A DNA stretch of 24,748 nucleotides, taken from contig CAZQNW010000011.1 in NCBI GenBank assembly GCA_964595035.1, positions 1 through 24,748 on the forward strand, written 5' to 3'. Source of the stretch: JAKASV01 sp964595035 (lineage in GTDB: Bacteria > Babelota > Babeliae > Babelales > Vermiphilaceae). A program made the position numbers and the translations under genes. Positions 8,286 to 15,293 of this stretch are shown here, in pieces; position 1 is the first letter of the stretch; each line of letters starts with the position of its first letter. The notes below the pieces were generated by a model, which saw only the letters and a program-made list of their open reading frames with translations, was not told the origin of the DNA and did not search any database.

Positions 8286-9685
8286 TGATTAATGAGAGCG
8301 GTAATCAAGGTAAGAGAAAGATCTATGTACTAGATACGAATGTTCTTGTCTATGATCCCAAGTCGGTACTAAGTTTTGAAGGAGCTGAGATTGGTATCCC
8401 AGCTATTTCTCTTGAACAACTTGATGAACTTAAAAAAGAAGAGACTACTAGGGGTCGTAATACACGCGAAGTGATACGTATTCTTGATTCATTACGCCAA
8501 AAAGGGTCGTTGCGCGATGGCGTTCGCTTAGATAACGGTGGGTTTTTACGGGTTCTTTTTGTGCCTGAATTTAATCCTGATGAATTTCCTTTTAAGATGC
8601 GTATTGAAGATAATGAGATTCTTATGACTGTTGTTTCTCTCCAGCAGAAAGGATATCATGTTATCTTTATTTCAAAAGATCTTAATTTGCGTGTAAAGGC
8701 TGATGCTTTAGGTATAGAAGTTCAAGATTATCTCAAAGAGCGTGTCTCAGAAACTGTTTTTTATCATGGATGGCGTCGTCTTCAGGTTCCTGCTGTGCAA
8801 CTATCGAAAGATATACCGCAGGATTTGATAACTTTAATTGATGAAGATACGCTCCTTCCTAATGAGTTTATTCTTGTTGAAGCTCAACATAATCCGTTTC
8901 ACAATCGGATATTTAGATATATGGGTGGTAAAAGGGTTGTTCCTGTTGTGGAACCGACATTTCCATGGCCGCTCAAAGCACGTAATCCACAGCAATTAAT
9001 GGCACTTAATTTACTCTTGGATCCAAGCGTTCAGCTTGTAAGTTTGTTTGGTCCTGCGGGAACAGGTAAAACATTTTTAGCCTTATTAACTGCTTTATAT
9101 CAGGTCCTTATACAAGAAGACTATGAAAAACTGTTAGTTTCACGTCCTATTATCCCATTGGGGCGTGATATTGGATATTTACCGGGTACCATGGAAGAAA
9201 AGTTGCGCAGCTGGATGCTTCCTATATATGACAATATGGAATTTATAGCGCATGCCGCGCGCGCTGGGCATCATTTAGATACGGTTAAGCAGGAGTCTCG
9301 TGCTCAGCGGGGAAAGAAACCTTATAGTAAACAGGACCGTAAAGGCTATATTTCTTTAGAAGATTTGATCCGTTCAGAAAAATTAAGTCTTGAGGCTATT
9401 ACCTATATGCGAGGCCGATCTATCCCTTATCAATTCATTCTTATCGATGAAGTCCAAAATTTGACGCCACATGAGGTAAAAACATTAGTAAGCCGTGTAG
9501 GTGAAGGCAGTAAAATGATCTTAACCGGAGATCCATATCAAATTGACTCACCGTATCTGGATTTTGCGAGCAATGGTCTTGTAGTTACAAGTGAACGATT
9601 TAAAGGTCAGCCTCTCTTTGGTACGGTTTACTTAGAAAAGAGTGAACGTAGCCAATTGGCGCAGTTGGCAAATGACCTTTTATGA
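8285..9685 (+). CDS. PIN-PhoH family protein (PIN nuclease domain plus PhoH ATPase)
   Basis: The 466-residue protein joins two domains. Residues 12-150 are a PIN-type nuclease fold: VLDTNVLV with D17 and N19, E44 in LEQLDELKKEE, and a late acidic site near D131. Residues 230-466 are a PhoH-like P-loop NTPase, with Walker A GPAGTGKT (256-263) and Walker B ILIDEVQN (385-392, D388/E389), followed by the ILTGDPYQID motif typical of PhoH. The arrangement matches PhoH2/YlaK proteins, for which RNA cleavage and unwinding have been reported in mycobacteria; the role here is inferred. Only a weak Shine-Dalgarno (AAAGA) precedes the ATG, and the start lies in an inverted repeat. The gene converges on yidD with eight bases between their stops and no terminator. 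Confidence 0.92.
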   Translation: MINESGNQGKRKIYVLDTNVLVYDPKSVLSFEGAEIGIPAISLEQLDELKKEETTRGRNTREVIRILDSLRQKGSLRDGVRLDNGGFLRVLFVPEFNPDEFPFKMRIEDNEILMTVVSLQQKGYHVIFISKDLNLRVKADALGIEVQDYLKERVSETVFYHGWRRLQVPAVQLSKDIPQDLITLIDEDTLLPNEFILVEAQHNPFHNRIFRYMGGKRVVPVVEPTFPWPLKARNPQQLMALNLLLDPSVQLVSLFGPAGTGKTFLALLTALYQVLIQEDYEKLLVSRPIIPLGRDIGYLPGTMEEKLRSWMLPIYDNMEFIAHAARAGHHLDTVKQESRAQRGKKPYSKQDRKGYISLEDLIRSEKLSLEAITYMRGRSIPYQFILIDEVQNLTPHEVKTLVSRVGEGSKMILTGDPYQIDSPYLDFASNGLVVTSERFKGQPLFGTVYLEKSERSQLAQLANDLL

Positions 9686-9693
9686 TAAGAATG

Positions 9694-9927
9694 TCATTCA
9701 AAATGGTTATACAAGGGGTTGCAGCGTAAAAGTCGTTTAAAGATTTCCCACAAGGCGTGGAATAAAGGACCTTCTTTAAGTTTGATAATGGCGAATTCTG
9801 TACAGGATACGGTAAATTTACAGTGTGCTGGTCCAAGTAACGGACGTAATCCAACCAATAATGTTATGAGCAGTGTGCGTATACTCTTTGAGAACCATGC
9901 GGCAAAATTTTTGGCTATTTTATACAT
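9694..9927 (-). CDS. yidD: Membrane protein insertion efficiency factor YidD
   Basis: This small protein of the YidD family helps the Sec/YidC insertion pathway and is membrane associated through an N-terminal amphipathic or hydrophobic helix. The signature is visible: LLVGLRPLLGPAHCKF, then SCTEFA, then the closing LLRCNPL, matching the family's RPLLGPxCRFxPSCSxYA and RCHP motifs. The three family cysteines are kept. I start it at the ATG at 9927, giving 77 residues, the usual size; the frame stays open to an ATG at 9975, deeper in rnpA, but that adds residues with no counterpart in the family. The chosen ATG overlaps the last eight bases of rnpA, so translation is probably coupled. The usual C-terminal GGxDPV tail is missing. 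Confidence 0.9.
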   Translation of the reverse strand: MYKIAKNFAAWFSKSIRTLLITLLVGLRPLLGPAHCKFTVSCTEFAIIKLKEGPLFHALWEIFKRLLRCNPLYNHFE

Positions 9928-10273
9928 GAGATATTTTTTGTGGAGCTTGTTGGTAGGCAGACAACAGCATAGCACGCAATTGCGAAAATGGTATTGCGGT
10001 GCCCCCGTTTTTTACTATGATTATACAATCATAGGGAGCTTCAAATAGTTTTTCTTCATCAAAAATTGCTTTTAAACGGCGGCGAACCTTATTGCGTTTT
10101 GTGGCATTTCCTACTTTGCTTGGTGTAACAACCAAAAGATGCCCCAAAGGAAATCTTTTAGGGGCTAATAAAACATCAAGTCCCGGCTGTCGCAGGACAC
10201 GTTTTGCCTGTAAAAACAATGCCTTTATGTCCTTTTGGGTAAGTGTAACCGCTGAACGGGCGGGACTGATCAT
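9920..10273 (-). CDS. rnpA: Ribonuclease P protein component
   Basis: This 117-residue basic protein is the protein subunit of RNase P, which trims tRNA 5' leaders together with the RNA subunit. The hallmark helix TKRNKVRRRLKAIF, equivalent to the family's KRNxxKRxxRE motif, lies at residues 58-71, preceded by a strand region ending LLVVTPSKVGNA. It sits 22 bases downstream of rpmH and overlaps yidD, the standard bacterial order. No Shine-Dalgarno precedes the ATG, so translation may depend on coupling to rpmH. No better in-frame start is apparent. Confidence 0.93.
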   Translation of the reverse strand: MISPARSAVTLTQKDIKALFLQAKRVLRQPGLDVLLAPKRFPLGHLLVVTPSKVGNATKRNKVRRRLKAIFDEEKLFEAPYDCIIIVKNGGTAIPFSQLRAMLLSAYQQAPQKISHV

Positions 10274-10295
10274 TTGGCTAGGAAGGATTCGGTGA

Positions 10296-10442
10296 TTAAT
10301 AAGATGAAACGGCTAAACGTTTGCGGCCTTTAGCACGACGGCGGTTGATAATCTTTCGACCGTCATGGCTTGCCATACGCTTTAGGAAACCGTGTTTACG
10401 TAATCTTTTTTTATTGCTTCTTTTAAACGTCGTTACTGACAT
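10296..10442 (-). CDS. rpmH: 50S ribosomal protein L34
   Basis: This 48-residue, very basic protein starts MSVTTFKRSNKKRLRKHGFL and carries the L34 core KRSNKKRLRKHGF, RMAS and RRRAKGRKRL. The family usually starts KRTYQPS; here the N-terminus is SVTTFKRS. AAGGA lies seven bases upstream of the ATG. It is the first gene of rpmH-rnpA-yidD, behind a good promoter at 10505-10532. In many bacteria dnaA lies divergently beside rpmH, but trxB is the neighbour here. Confidence 0.96.
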   Translation of the reverse strand: MSVTTFKRSNKKRLRKHGFLKRMASHDGRKIINRRRAKGRKRLAVSSY

Positions 10443-10504
10443 AATTTATCCTTATAGCTAATATATATCTTCAATATGTATAAAATACACTAGGTTTTCT
10501 ATTA

Positions 10505-10532
10505 AGTATAGAGAAAATAAGGTTTTTTTCAA
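10505..10532 (-). promoter_or_regulatory. Promoter of the rpmH-rnpA-yidD operon
   Basis: On the minus strand TTGAAA (10527-10532) and TATACT (10505-10510) are 16 bases apart, about 60 bases upstream of the rpmH ATG. Both boxes are close to the sigma-70 consensus and the spacer includes an A tract. It lies in the 163-base gap after trxB. Confidence 0.65.
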
Positions 10533-10605
10533 TGATAGAAATAGTCAATACCATAAACTGTAGTATTTTTATTTTGATTATACTTCTCAGTTGTTAAAGT
10601 GAGTC

Positions 10606-11541
10606 TCAACGAGAAAGGGTGCTCAAATAACGTTCAACATCGAGTGCGGCCATGCAACCAGAGCCGGCCGATGTGATCGCTTGCCTGTATCGTGGGTCGG
10701 TAACATCTCCTGCGGCAAAAACTCCGTCAACTGATGTATGTGTATTCTGTGTTACTTTAATATATCCCAAATTATCAAGTTCAAGTTGATCTTGTACTAT
10801 GGCGGAATTAGGTCGTAGTCCTATGGCTAAAAATACGCCATCAACAGAAAGGAATGTTGTTGTTTGATCTTTTTGGTTTGTAACGGTTATTCCTGTTACA
10901 TGGTTGTTGTCGCCATGAATTTCTGATACGGTACTTGAATAGATGATCTTTACCGTGGGGAAGTCCAAAATCTTTTGCGCAAGGGTAGGGGCGGCAGTTA
11001 ATTTATCGAGAATATGAATAACGGTTATATGGTCGGTGTACTTTGCGAGTGCAAGGACATATTCCATAGCACTGTCGCCACCGCCAATAATGGCGACTTT
11101 TTTGTTTTGATACAGAGGTGCGTCACATGCGGCACAACTTGAGACGCCCTTGCCCCAATATTCTTCTTCACCGGGACAATTGAGCTTTTTAGGCAGCGAC
11201 CCTGTTGCAATTATAAGTGCGTCTGAGGTAAATTCTTTATCTCTATGAGTCCAGATTGTGAACGGTTTTTTTGAAAGATCTGTTTTTATTATAGTTTCCG
11301 GTAAAAATTCACATCCTGCGTGGAGTGCGTGATTTTGTATGTTCATCATGAGTTCAGGACCCATTATGCTTGTTTTGCCTGGCCAATTATTGACAAATGC
11401 TGTACCCATGAGCTGCCCGCCCGGGTTTTTGCCTTGTATGATTAATGGGTGAATCTTAGCCCGAGCGGCATAAATTCCGGCTGTAAGTCCCGCGGGACCA
11501 GAGCCAATTATGATAAGATTGTAATGCTTGGTTTGTGCCAT
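10606..11541 (-). CDS. trxB: Thioredoxin-disulfide reductase
   Basis: This 311-residue flavoprotein passes electrons from NADPH through FAD and a redox disulfide to thioredoxin. Visible motifs are FAD-binding GSGPAG (13-18), the redox site CAAC (C136, C139), the NADPH-binding GGGDSAMEY (153-161), and the C-terminal FAD motif VFAAGDVTDPRYRQ with the following AITSAGSG. Length and motif order are normal. It starts 12 bases after the tig stop, so it is probably in the same transcript. There is no clear Shine-Dalgarno; instead the gap holds a 12-base perfect palindrome ATAACCGGTTAT (11546-11557) that includes the tig stop codon. Confidence 0.97.
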   Translation of the reverse strand: MAQTKHYNLIIIGSGPAGLTAGIYAARAKIHPLIIQGKNPGGQLMGTAFVNNWPGKTSIMGPELMMNIQNHALHAGCEFLPETIIKTDLSKKPFTIWTHRDKEFTSDALIIATGSLPKKLNCPGEEEYWGKGVSSCAACDAPLYQNKKVAIIGGGDSAMEYVLALAKYTDHITVIHILDKLTAAPTLAQKILDFPTVKIIYSSTVSEIHGDNNHVTGITVTNQKDQTTTFLSVDGVFLAIGLRPNSAIVQDQLELDNLGYIKVTQNTHTSVDGVFAAGDVTDPRYRQAITSAGSGCMAALDVERYLSTLSR

Positions 11542-11553
11542 GTGGATAACCGG

Positions 11554-12876
11554 TTATTTTTTTGTTAAATGATAAATAATATGGTTCAAAGCTTTTTCAC
11601 GCAGACAATAGGTCATTAATTCTTGTGTAATTATGGGTTCTTCTTGTCCACGGACTTTTGTCGAAGGTAGTCTAAAATGAATAAATTCGCGTGTTCGCAT
11701 GCGCTTAGTGAGATTTAGATAATTTTTTACGTCGTCATGCGAAATTTCAAGGTGTTCCTTAAATGCTATTGCATCCATGAGAATGGTTTCTTTGACCTGA
11801 CGCTCAGCAAGCTGTTCAAGTGAGCGTTGAAAATCTTTTTGCATTTTATAAACAAGATAATCAGGGTTAGATTGTATTGTGTGTAATAATTCTTCTTGCT
11901 GTCTGAGTACCAAAAAATGTGGTGCATTGAACATATGTTTTGTAAGCATTAAGCGGCACGCTTCATCTATCATAGTTTTTCGTTGAGAAATATCATTGCG
12001 ATACGAAAATACTTCTATGAGTTTTTGATGAAGCTCTTTGTTGGTTTTGATTCTGAATTGTTTTTTAAGGGAATCAAGGCAAACATAAGCATGAGAAATA
12101 ATATCTCGTATTGTGATATGGAAGTTAAAGTTACTGCCAGCATCTTCATTGAAATATTCTTGCAGTCCTTCATTATGTGTAACTATAACGTCGCCGATAT
12201 TTTTACCTAAAAAAAGCTCTTGATACGTTATATCAGCTTCTTCGTTACCAATTTTGAGCCATAAATTTTCATGGTACCCACCAAGAAGAGGCTCTCCTTC
12301 TTCGTTGGCAAGCATTATATCAAAGTTGACCCAATCGCCTATGCATATGTGCTGTTTAGCAAGTTGTTCTTTGTTGTGCTCTTCTTCTTCGATAAAGAGT
12401 TCTACTTGTCTATCAAGATCTTTATAGCGTTTGCGTTTAGGCGCTTTAAAGGGAAAATACTTCCATTCCATTATATCCATCTGAGAAAAAACTGTGGCAG
12501 AAAATCTATAAATTGCATTGGTATATTCATCCATAGTTATGGCTGTAAGGCGAGGAGAGCCTGCCAGTAGAACTTTTTGGTTTCTCAGTTCTTCATATAA
12601 AACGTTTATGACGAAGAATTTAAACAAGAACTCGTGGACTTGGTTGAGTATATGTCCTTGGTATGCCTGTTCTATGTAGCTTAAGGGAGCTTCATTTTGT
12701 TGCAACCCATAAGGCTTCGAGTGTTTCTGTTGGGCGATTACTGCTTGCTGGTAGACTGTCTTGACGATGTCCGATGGGACTGTCACGGAAATTGTGCGCA
12801 AAACAGAACTATCATTATGAGCAATATGTATACATTGAGACCAACTTTGAGAGTTATGTGTATGAGGCTGCTTCAT
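11554..12876 (-). CDS. tig: Trigger factor (ribosome-associated chaperone), divergent
   Basis: The 440-residue protein has the three-part trigger factor layout: an N-terminal ribosome-binding domain (about 20-140), a middle FKBP-like domain (about 180-265; IGDWVNFDIMLANEEG and the ELFLGKNIGDVI segment), and a helical C-terminal domain with LNLTKRMRTREFIHF near the end. The usual GFRxGxxP ribosome-docking loop is not recognisable; the matching place reads KPYGLQQNEAP. I place the start at 12876, where AAAGGGG precedes the ATG at good spacing. The frame stays open nine codons further, but that ATG would lie inside tRNA-Leu. It follows two tRNA genes and precedes trxB. Confidence in family is good, but the sequence is far from textbook members. 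Confidence 0.85.
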   Translation of the reverse strand: MKQPHTHNSQSWSQCIHIAHNDSSVLRTISVTVPSDIVKTVYQQAVIAQQKHSKPYGLQQNEAPLSYIEQAYQGHILNQVHEFLFKFFVINVLYEELRNQKVLLAGSPRLTAITMDEYTNAIYRFSATVFSQMDIMEWKYFPFKAPKRKRYKDLDRQVELFIEEEEHNKEQLAKQHICIGDWVNFDIMLANEEGEPLLGGYHENLWLKIGNEEADITYQELFLGKNIGDVIVTHNEGLQEYFNEDAGSNFNFHITIRDIISHAYVCLDSLKKQFRIKTNKELHQKLIEVFSYRNDISQRKTMIDEACRLMLTKHMFNAPHFLVLRQQEELLHTIQSNPDYLVYKMQKDFQRSLEQLAERQVKETILMDAIAFKEHLEISHDDVKNYLNLTKRMRTREFIHFRLPSTKVRGQEEPIITQELMTYCLREKALNHIIYHLTKK

Positions 12877-12895
12877 TGAAACCCCTTTGCAAGAA

Positions 12896-12983
12896 TGGTG
12901 CAAGAGAAGGGACTCGAACCCCCATTCCCTTTCGGGAACTGGAACCTAAATCCAGCGCGTCTACCAAATTCCGCCACTCTTGC
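12896..12983 (-). tRNA. tRNA-Leu (anticodon UAG)
   Basis: This 88-base tRNA has acceptor arms GCAAGAG (5') and CTCTTGC (3'), discriminator A and an encoded CCA. The D arm contains TTTGGTAGA, the anticodon stem CTGGA/TCCAG holds loop TTTAGGT (anticodon TAG), and a long class II variable arm (TTCCCGAAAGGGAA) marks it as leucine. The T arm GGG-TTCGAGT-CCC is normal. It ends 20 bases before the tig ATG. Confidence 0.97.
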
Positions 12984-12992
12984 GAGAGACCC

Positions 12993-13068
12993 TGGTGGGC
13001 TGCCTTGGACTCGAACCAAGAACCTGCAGATTAAGAGTCTGTTGCTCTACCAATTGAGCTAGCAGCCC
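12993..13068 (-). tRNA. tRNA-Lys (anticodon CUU)
   Basis: This 76-base tRNA has acceptor arms GGGCTGC/GCAGCCC, an encoded CCA, D stem GCTC/GAGC, anticodon loop CTCTTAA (anticodon CTT, reads AAG) and T arm CTTGG-TTCGAGT-CCAAG. The outermost anticodon-stem pair is A-C, a mismatch. It lies nine bases upstream of tRNA-Leu in the same direction and is probably part of the same transcript. Confidence 0.96.
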
Positions 13069-13161
13069 ACGTATAAGTTTTTATTGACACCTTTTATTGT
13101 AACAAAAGGATCAAGAAATGGAAGATATTTTTAAAAAAGATCTTAATACATAGTGAACGTA

Positions 13162-13749
13162 TTAAACAGTTTTGATGTCCTGTTCCTTTTTTTGTGCCAG
13201 TTGTTCAACTTTATCTATGTTATTTTTCGTAATCTTCTCTAATATATCAGAAAGACGGTTGAAAAAATTTTCTGAAATAACCTTGTCTTTTTTGGCATCA
13301 CGAATAATATTGTTAAAATCCTTTCTGATATTTCTGATGCTTATGCGGCTTTCTTCAAGCTTTTTGGCAAGTATCTTTCCAAGCTCTTCACGACGAGTTG
13401 TACTCATTTCTGGAAGTTGTATACGAATAATAGCCCCATCGTTAATAGGAGAAACGCCAAGGTCGCTGCTACGGATTGCGCGCTCAATATCCGGAATAAT
13501 GCCAGCATCCCATGGTTGAATAGTTAACAAACGGGATTCAGGGGCTGCAAGGCTTGCGAGATTCTTTAAAGGCATCGCGGCAGCACCATAGCAAGATACT
13601 TGAATATCTTCAATAAGGGATGTATGAGCACGGCCAGTCCTAATCTTGATCAATTCACCTTCAAAATGTTTTATGGCTTTGTTCATCTCGTCTTGCATTG
13701 CTTTTTCGAATGATTTGGAATCATTTTCTACTAATGTTAATTCAATCAT
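13162..13749 (-). CDS. frr: Ribosome recycling factor
   Basis: This 195-residue protein splits post-termination ribosomes with EF-G. Family motifs are clear: KIRTGRAHTSLIEDIQV (35-51) with the following YGAAAMPLKNLASL, then IQPWD and IERAIRSSDLGVSPINDG, and LPEMSTTRREEL. The rest is the long helical bundle ending in a lysine-rich tail. It is about ten residues longer than most at the N-terminus. TGAGGA precedes the ATG and pyrH ends 15 bases upstream, keeping the usual tsf-pyrH-frr order. Confidence 0.97.
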   Translation of the reverse strand: MIELTLVENDSKSFEKAMQDEMNKAIKHFEGELIKIRTGRAHTSLIEDIQVSCYGAAAMPLKNLASLAAPESRLLTIQPWDAGIIPDIERAIRSSDLGVSPINDGAIIRIQLPEMSTTRREELGKILAKKLEESRISIRNIRKDFNNIIRDAKKDKVISENFFNRLSDILEKITKNNIDKVEQLAQKKEQDIKTV

Positions 13750-13764
13750 AAAATCCTCATATTA

Positions 13765-14472
13765 TTATTCAATACTAGATCCAAACGTTTTGTCTTGTGC
13801 TGCATGGATGATAGCGTCAGATTCAAAAACATTAAATACACGTATAGTAAGGTTCTGTTCAGATGCCAATGCAAAAGCTGTAGCATCCATAATTGCAATG
13901 CGGTTTTCCAGCGCATATGTATATGAAATATGCTGCAGCCGTTTGGCATCTTTATAGGTGCGAGGGTCCCGGTCATACACGCCATCAATCGAGGTTCCTT
14001 TCCATATCTCTTTGGCCCCGAATTCAAGAGCTCGTAATACTGCGTTGGTGTCAGTTGTGAAATAAGGGTTTCCTGTGCCGCCTGCAAAAATGATACACGA
14101 ATTTCTGTCAGCTGCTTCATTAATAACGTATTGATTAATTGGTTGGGCAATTTGAGGGCAATCTAACGCTGAAACAAGTATGCAATCCAACCCTGTTCGG
14201 ACCATTATATCACGAAGCATAACACCGTTCATAACCGTTGCGAGCATTCCTGTGGTATGAGCCGACCACGGGGATAATCCATACAGTTTTCCATGTTGAT
14301 TCCCTCGAAAGAAATTACCGCCCCCTATAACAATACCAAAATGATACTGTTCAGATAACAATTTTATCTGAGAAGCAATGCTGGTAGCCAAACCAGCATC
14401 AGGCAATCCTGTTTGTTGGTTAATAAATATCTGACCGCTTAGCTTAAGAAGGATCCTCGGGTTTGTGCTCAT
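13765..14472 (-). CDS. pyrH: UMP kinase
   Basis: This 235-residue enzyme of the amino acid kinase fold phosphorylates UMP to UDP in pyrimidine nucleotide synthesis, normally as a hexamer. Visible motifs are LLKLSGQIF near the N-terminus (the family usually has SGE, here SGQ), GGGNFFRGNQ (50-59), GGTGNPYFTTDTNAVLRA, and DGVYDRDP followed by MDATAFALA. A strong AGGAGG lies six bases before the ATG. It sits between tsf and frr with 16- and 15-base gaps, so the three are an operon. Confidence 0.96.
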   Translation of the reverse strand: MSTNPRILLKLSGQIFINQQTGLPDAGLATSIASQIKLLSEQYHFGIVIGGGNFFRGNQHGKLYGLSPWSAHTTGMLATVMNGVMLRDIMVRTGLDCILVSALDCPQIAQPINQYVINEAADRNSCIIFAGGTGNPYFTTDTNAVLRALEFGAKEIWKGTSIDGVYDRDPRTYKDAKRLQHISYTYALENRIAIMDATAFALASEQNLTIRVFNVFESDAIIHAAQDKTFGSSIE

Positions 14473-14488
14473 CGGATACCTCCTGCAC

Positions 14489-15091
14489 TTAGTAGGAACC
14501 TATCTCAAATCGTGCGAATCGTTTGATCTCAATTTTTTCGCCTGTTTTTGCCATAACGTCAGTTAAAATATCTGAAATGGTTTTTTGGTCGTTTTTGACA
14601 AAAGTTTGACGCAATAAGCAGATTTCATCATATAATTTTTGAATTTTGCCGCTGATTATTTGTTCAATAATTTTCTCTGGTTTTCCTGATCCTGCCAACT
14701 GTTCACGGGCAATTTCTTTTTCATGTTCCAAAAATTTTGCGTCAATTTCTTCAGGTTTTAAATAAAGAGGTTTTAATGCCGCTATGTGCATGCTTATGTC
14801 ATTAGCAAGATTCTTAAAATCATCAGTGCGGGCAACAAAGTCTGTTTCGCAATTTAATTCCAGTAATACACCGATGCGACTTCCCGGGTGAATATAAGCA
14901 TGGATAATACCTTGAGCGGTTTCACGTTCCGAACGTTTTGCCGCAACAGCAGCGCCTTTTTTACGTAAAAGCTCAATTGCTTGTTCTATATTACCCTCGG
15001 TTTCTTCAAGAGCTTTTTTGCAATCCATCATTCCAAGACCGGTTATTTCGCGTAGTTCTTGGATGCGAAGCATATCAACTTTTTTTGCCAT
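14489..15091 (-). CDS. tsf: Elongation factor Ts, short form
   Basis: EF-Ts is the nucleotide exchange factor for EF-Tu. The N-terminal UBA-like domain with LREITGLGMMDCKKALEE and the core motif CETDFVARTDDF are diagnostic. At 200 residues it is the short type with one core subdomain, as in Thermus, instead of the roughly 280 residues of E. coli. I start at the second ATG (15091), giving MAKKVDML: AGGA lies at normal distance from it, while the ATG two codons upstream directly abuts that element. rpsB, the usual upstream neighbour, is absent. Confidence 0.95.
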   Translation of the reverse strand: MAKKVDMLRIQELREITGLGMMDCKKALEETEGNIEQAIELLRKKGAAVAAKRSERETAQGIIHAYIHPGSRIGVLLELNCETDFVARTDDFKNLANDISMHIAALKPLYLKPEEIDAKFLEHEKEIAREQLAGSGKPEKIIEQIISGKIQKLYDEICLLRQTFVKNDQKTISDILTDVMAKTGEKIEIKRFARFEIGSY

Positions 15092-15258
15092 AAACATCCT
15101 ACATAAATAGATGATAATTACATAACTATTTATTGATAGTCTGCCAAAACTGACATTTTTATCAATGGTTATTTGTTTATGGGCATAAACGTATAAGAAT
15201 AATCTTCTCTAAAGTTAATTATAGAGAGGAGTTATTTTAAATTGATCCAACTTATGCG

Positions 15259-15288
15259 CGCAGTAAAATATTGGTAATATTTTATGCG
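15259..15288 (-). other. Hairpin just after argS, possible weak terminator
   Basis: TAAAATATT (15264-15272) and AATATTTTA (15276-15284) are exact inverted repeats around GGT, extended by CGCA/TGCG with a single bulged base. It begins five bases after the argS stop. No T run follows on the minus strand, so it is not a standard rho-independent terminator. The 15092-15293 gap it sits in presumably also holds the tsf promoter, which I could not place with confidence. Confidence 0.4.
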
Positions 15289-15293
15289 AGTTG

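Noticed and set aside
9719..10048. Plus-strand 109-residue open frame opposite rnpA and yidD
   Set aside because: Both opposing genes are recognised families with intact motifs; the plus frame has no Shine-Dalgarno and no family features.
10443..10605. Replication origin next to rpmH
   Set aside because: No DnaA boxes (TTATCCACA-type clusters) and no dnaA gene nearby; the gap is explained by a promoter.
10580..10612. Hairpin after trxB as a terminator
   Set aside because: The stem is short with a bulge and no T run follows on the minus strand.
12271..12570. Plus-strand 99-residue hydrophobic frame opposite tig
   Set aside because: Phe/Leu-rich frames are expected opposite Lys/Glu-rich coding sequence; there is no start signal.
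12774..13034. Plus-strand open frame across the two tRNA genes, with a product resembling often-annotated short hypothetical proteins (REGTRTPIPF..., WAALDSNQEPA)
   Set aside because: These are translations of the antisense strand of tRNA genes, a well-known annotation artefact; the tRNAs explain the sequence fully.
13100..13150. Terminator between frr and tRNA-Lys
   Set aside because: The AT-rich partial inverted repeat has only about five pairs and no clear T tract.
15200..15240. Short plus-strand gene after AGAGAGGAG in the tsf-argS gap
   Set aside because: The only nearby in-frame starts give about ten codons before a stop.
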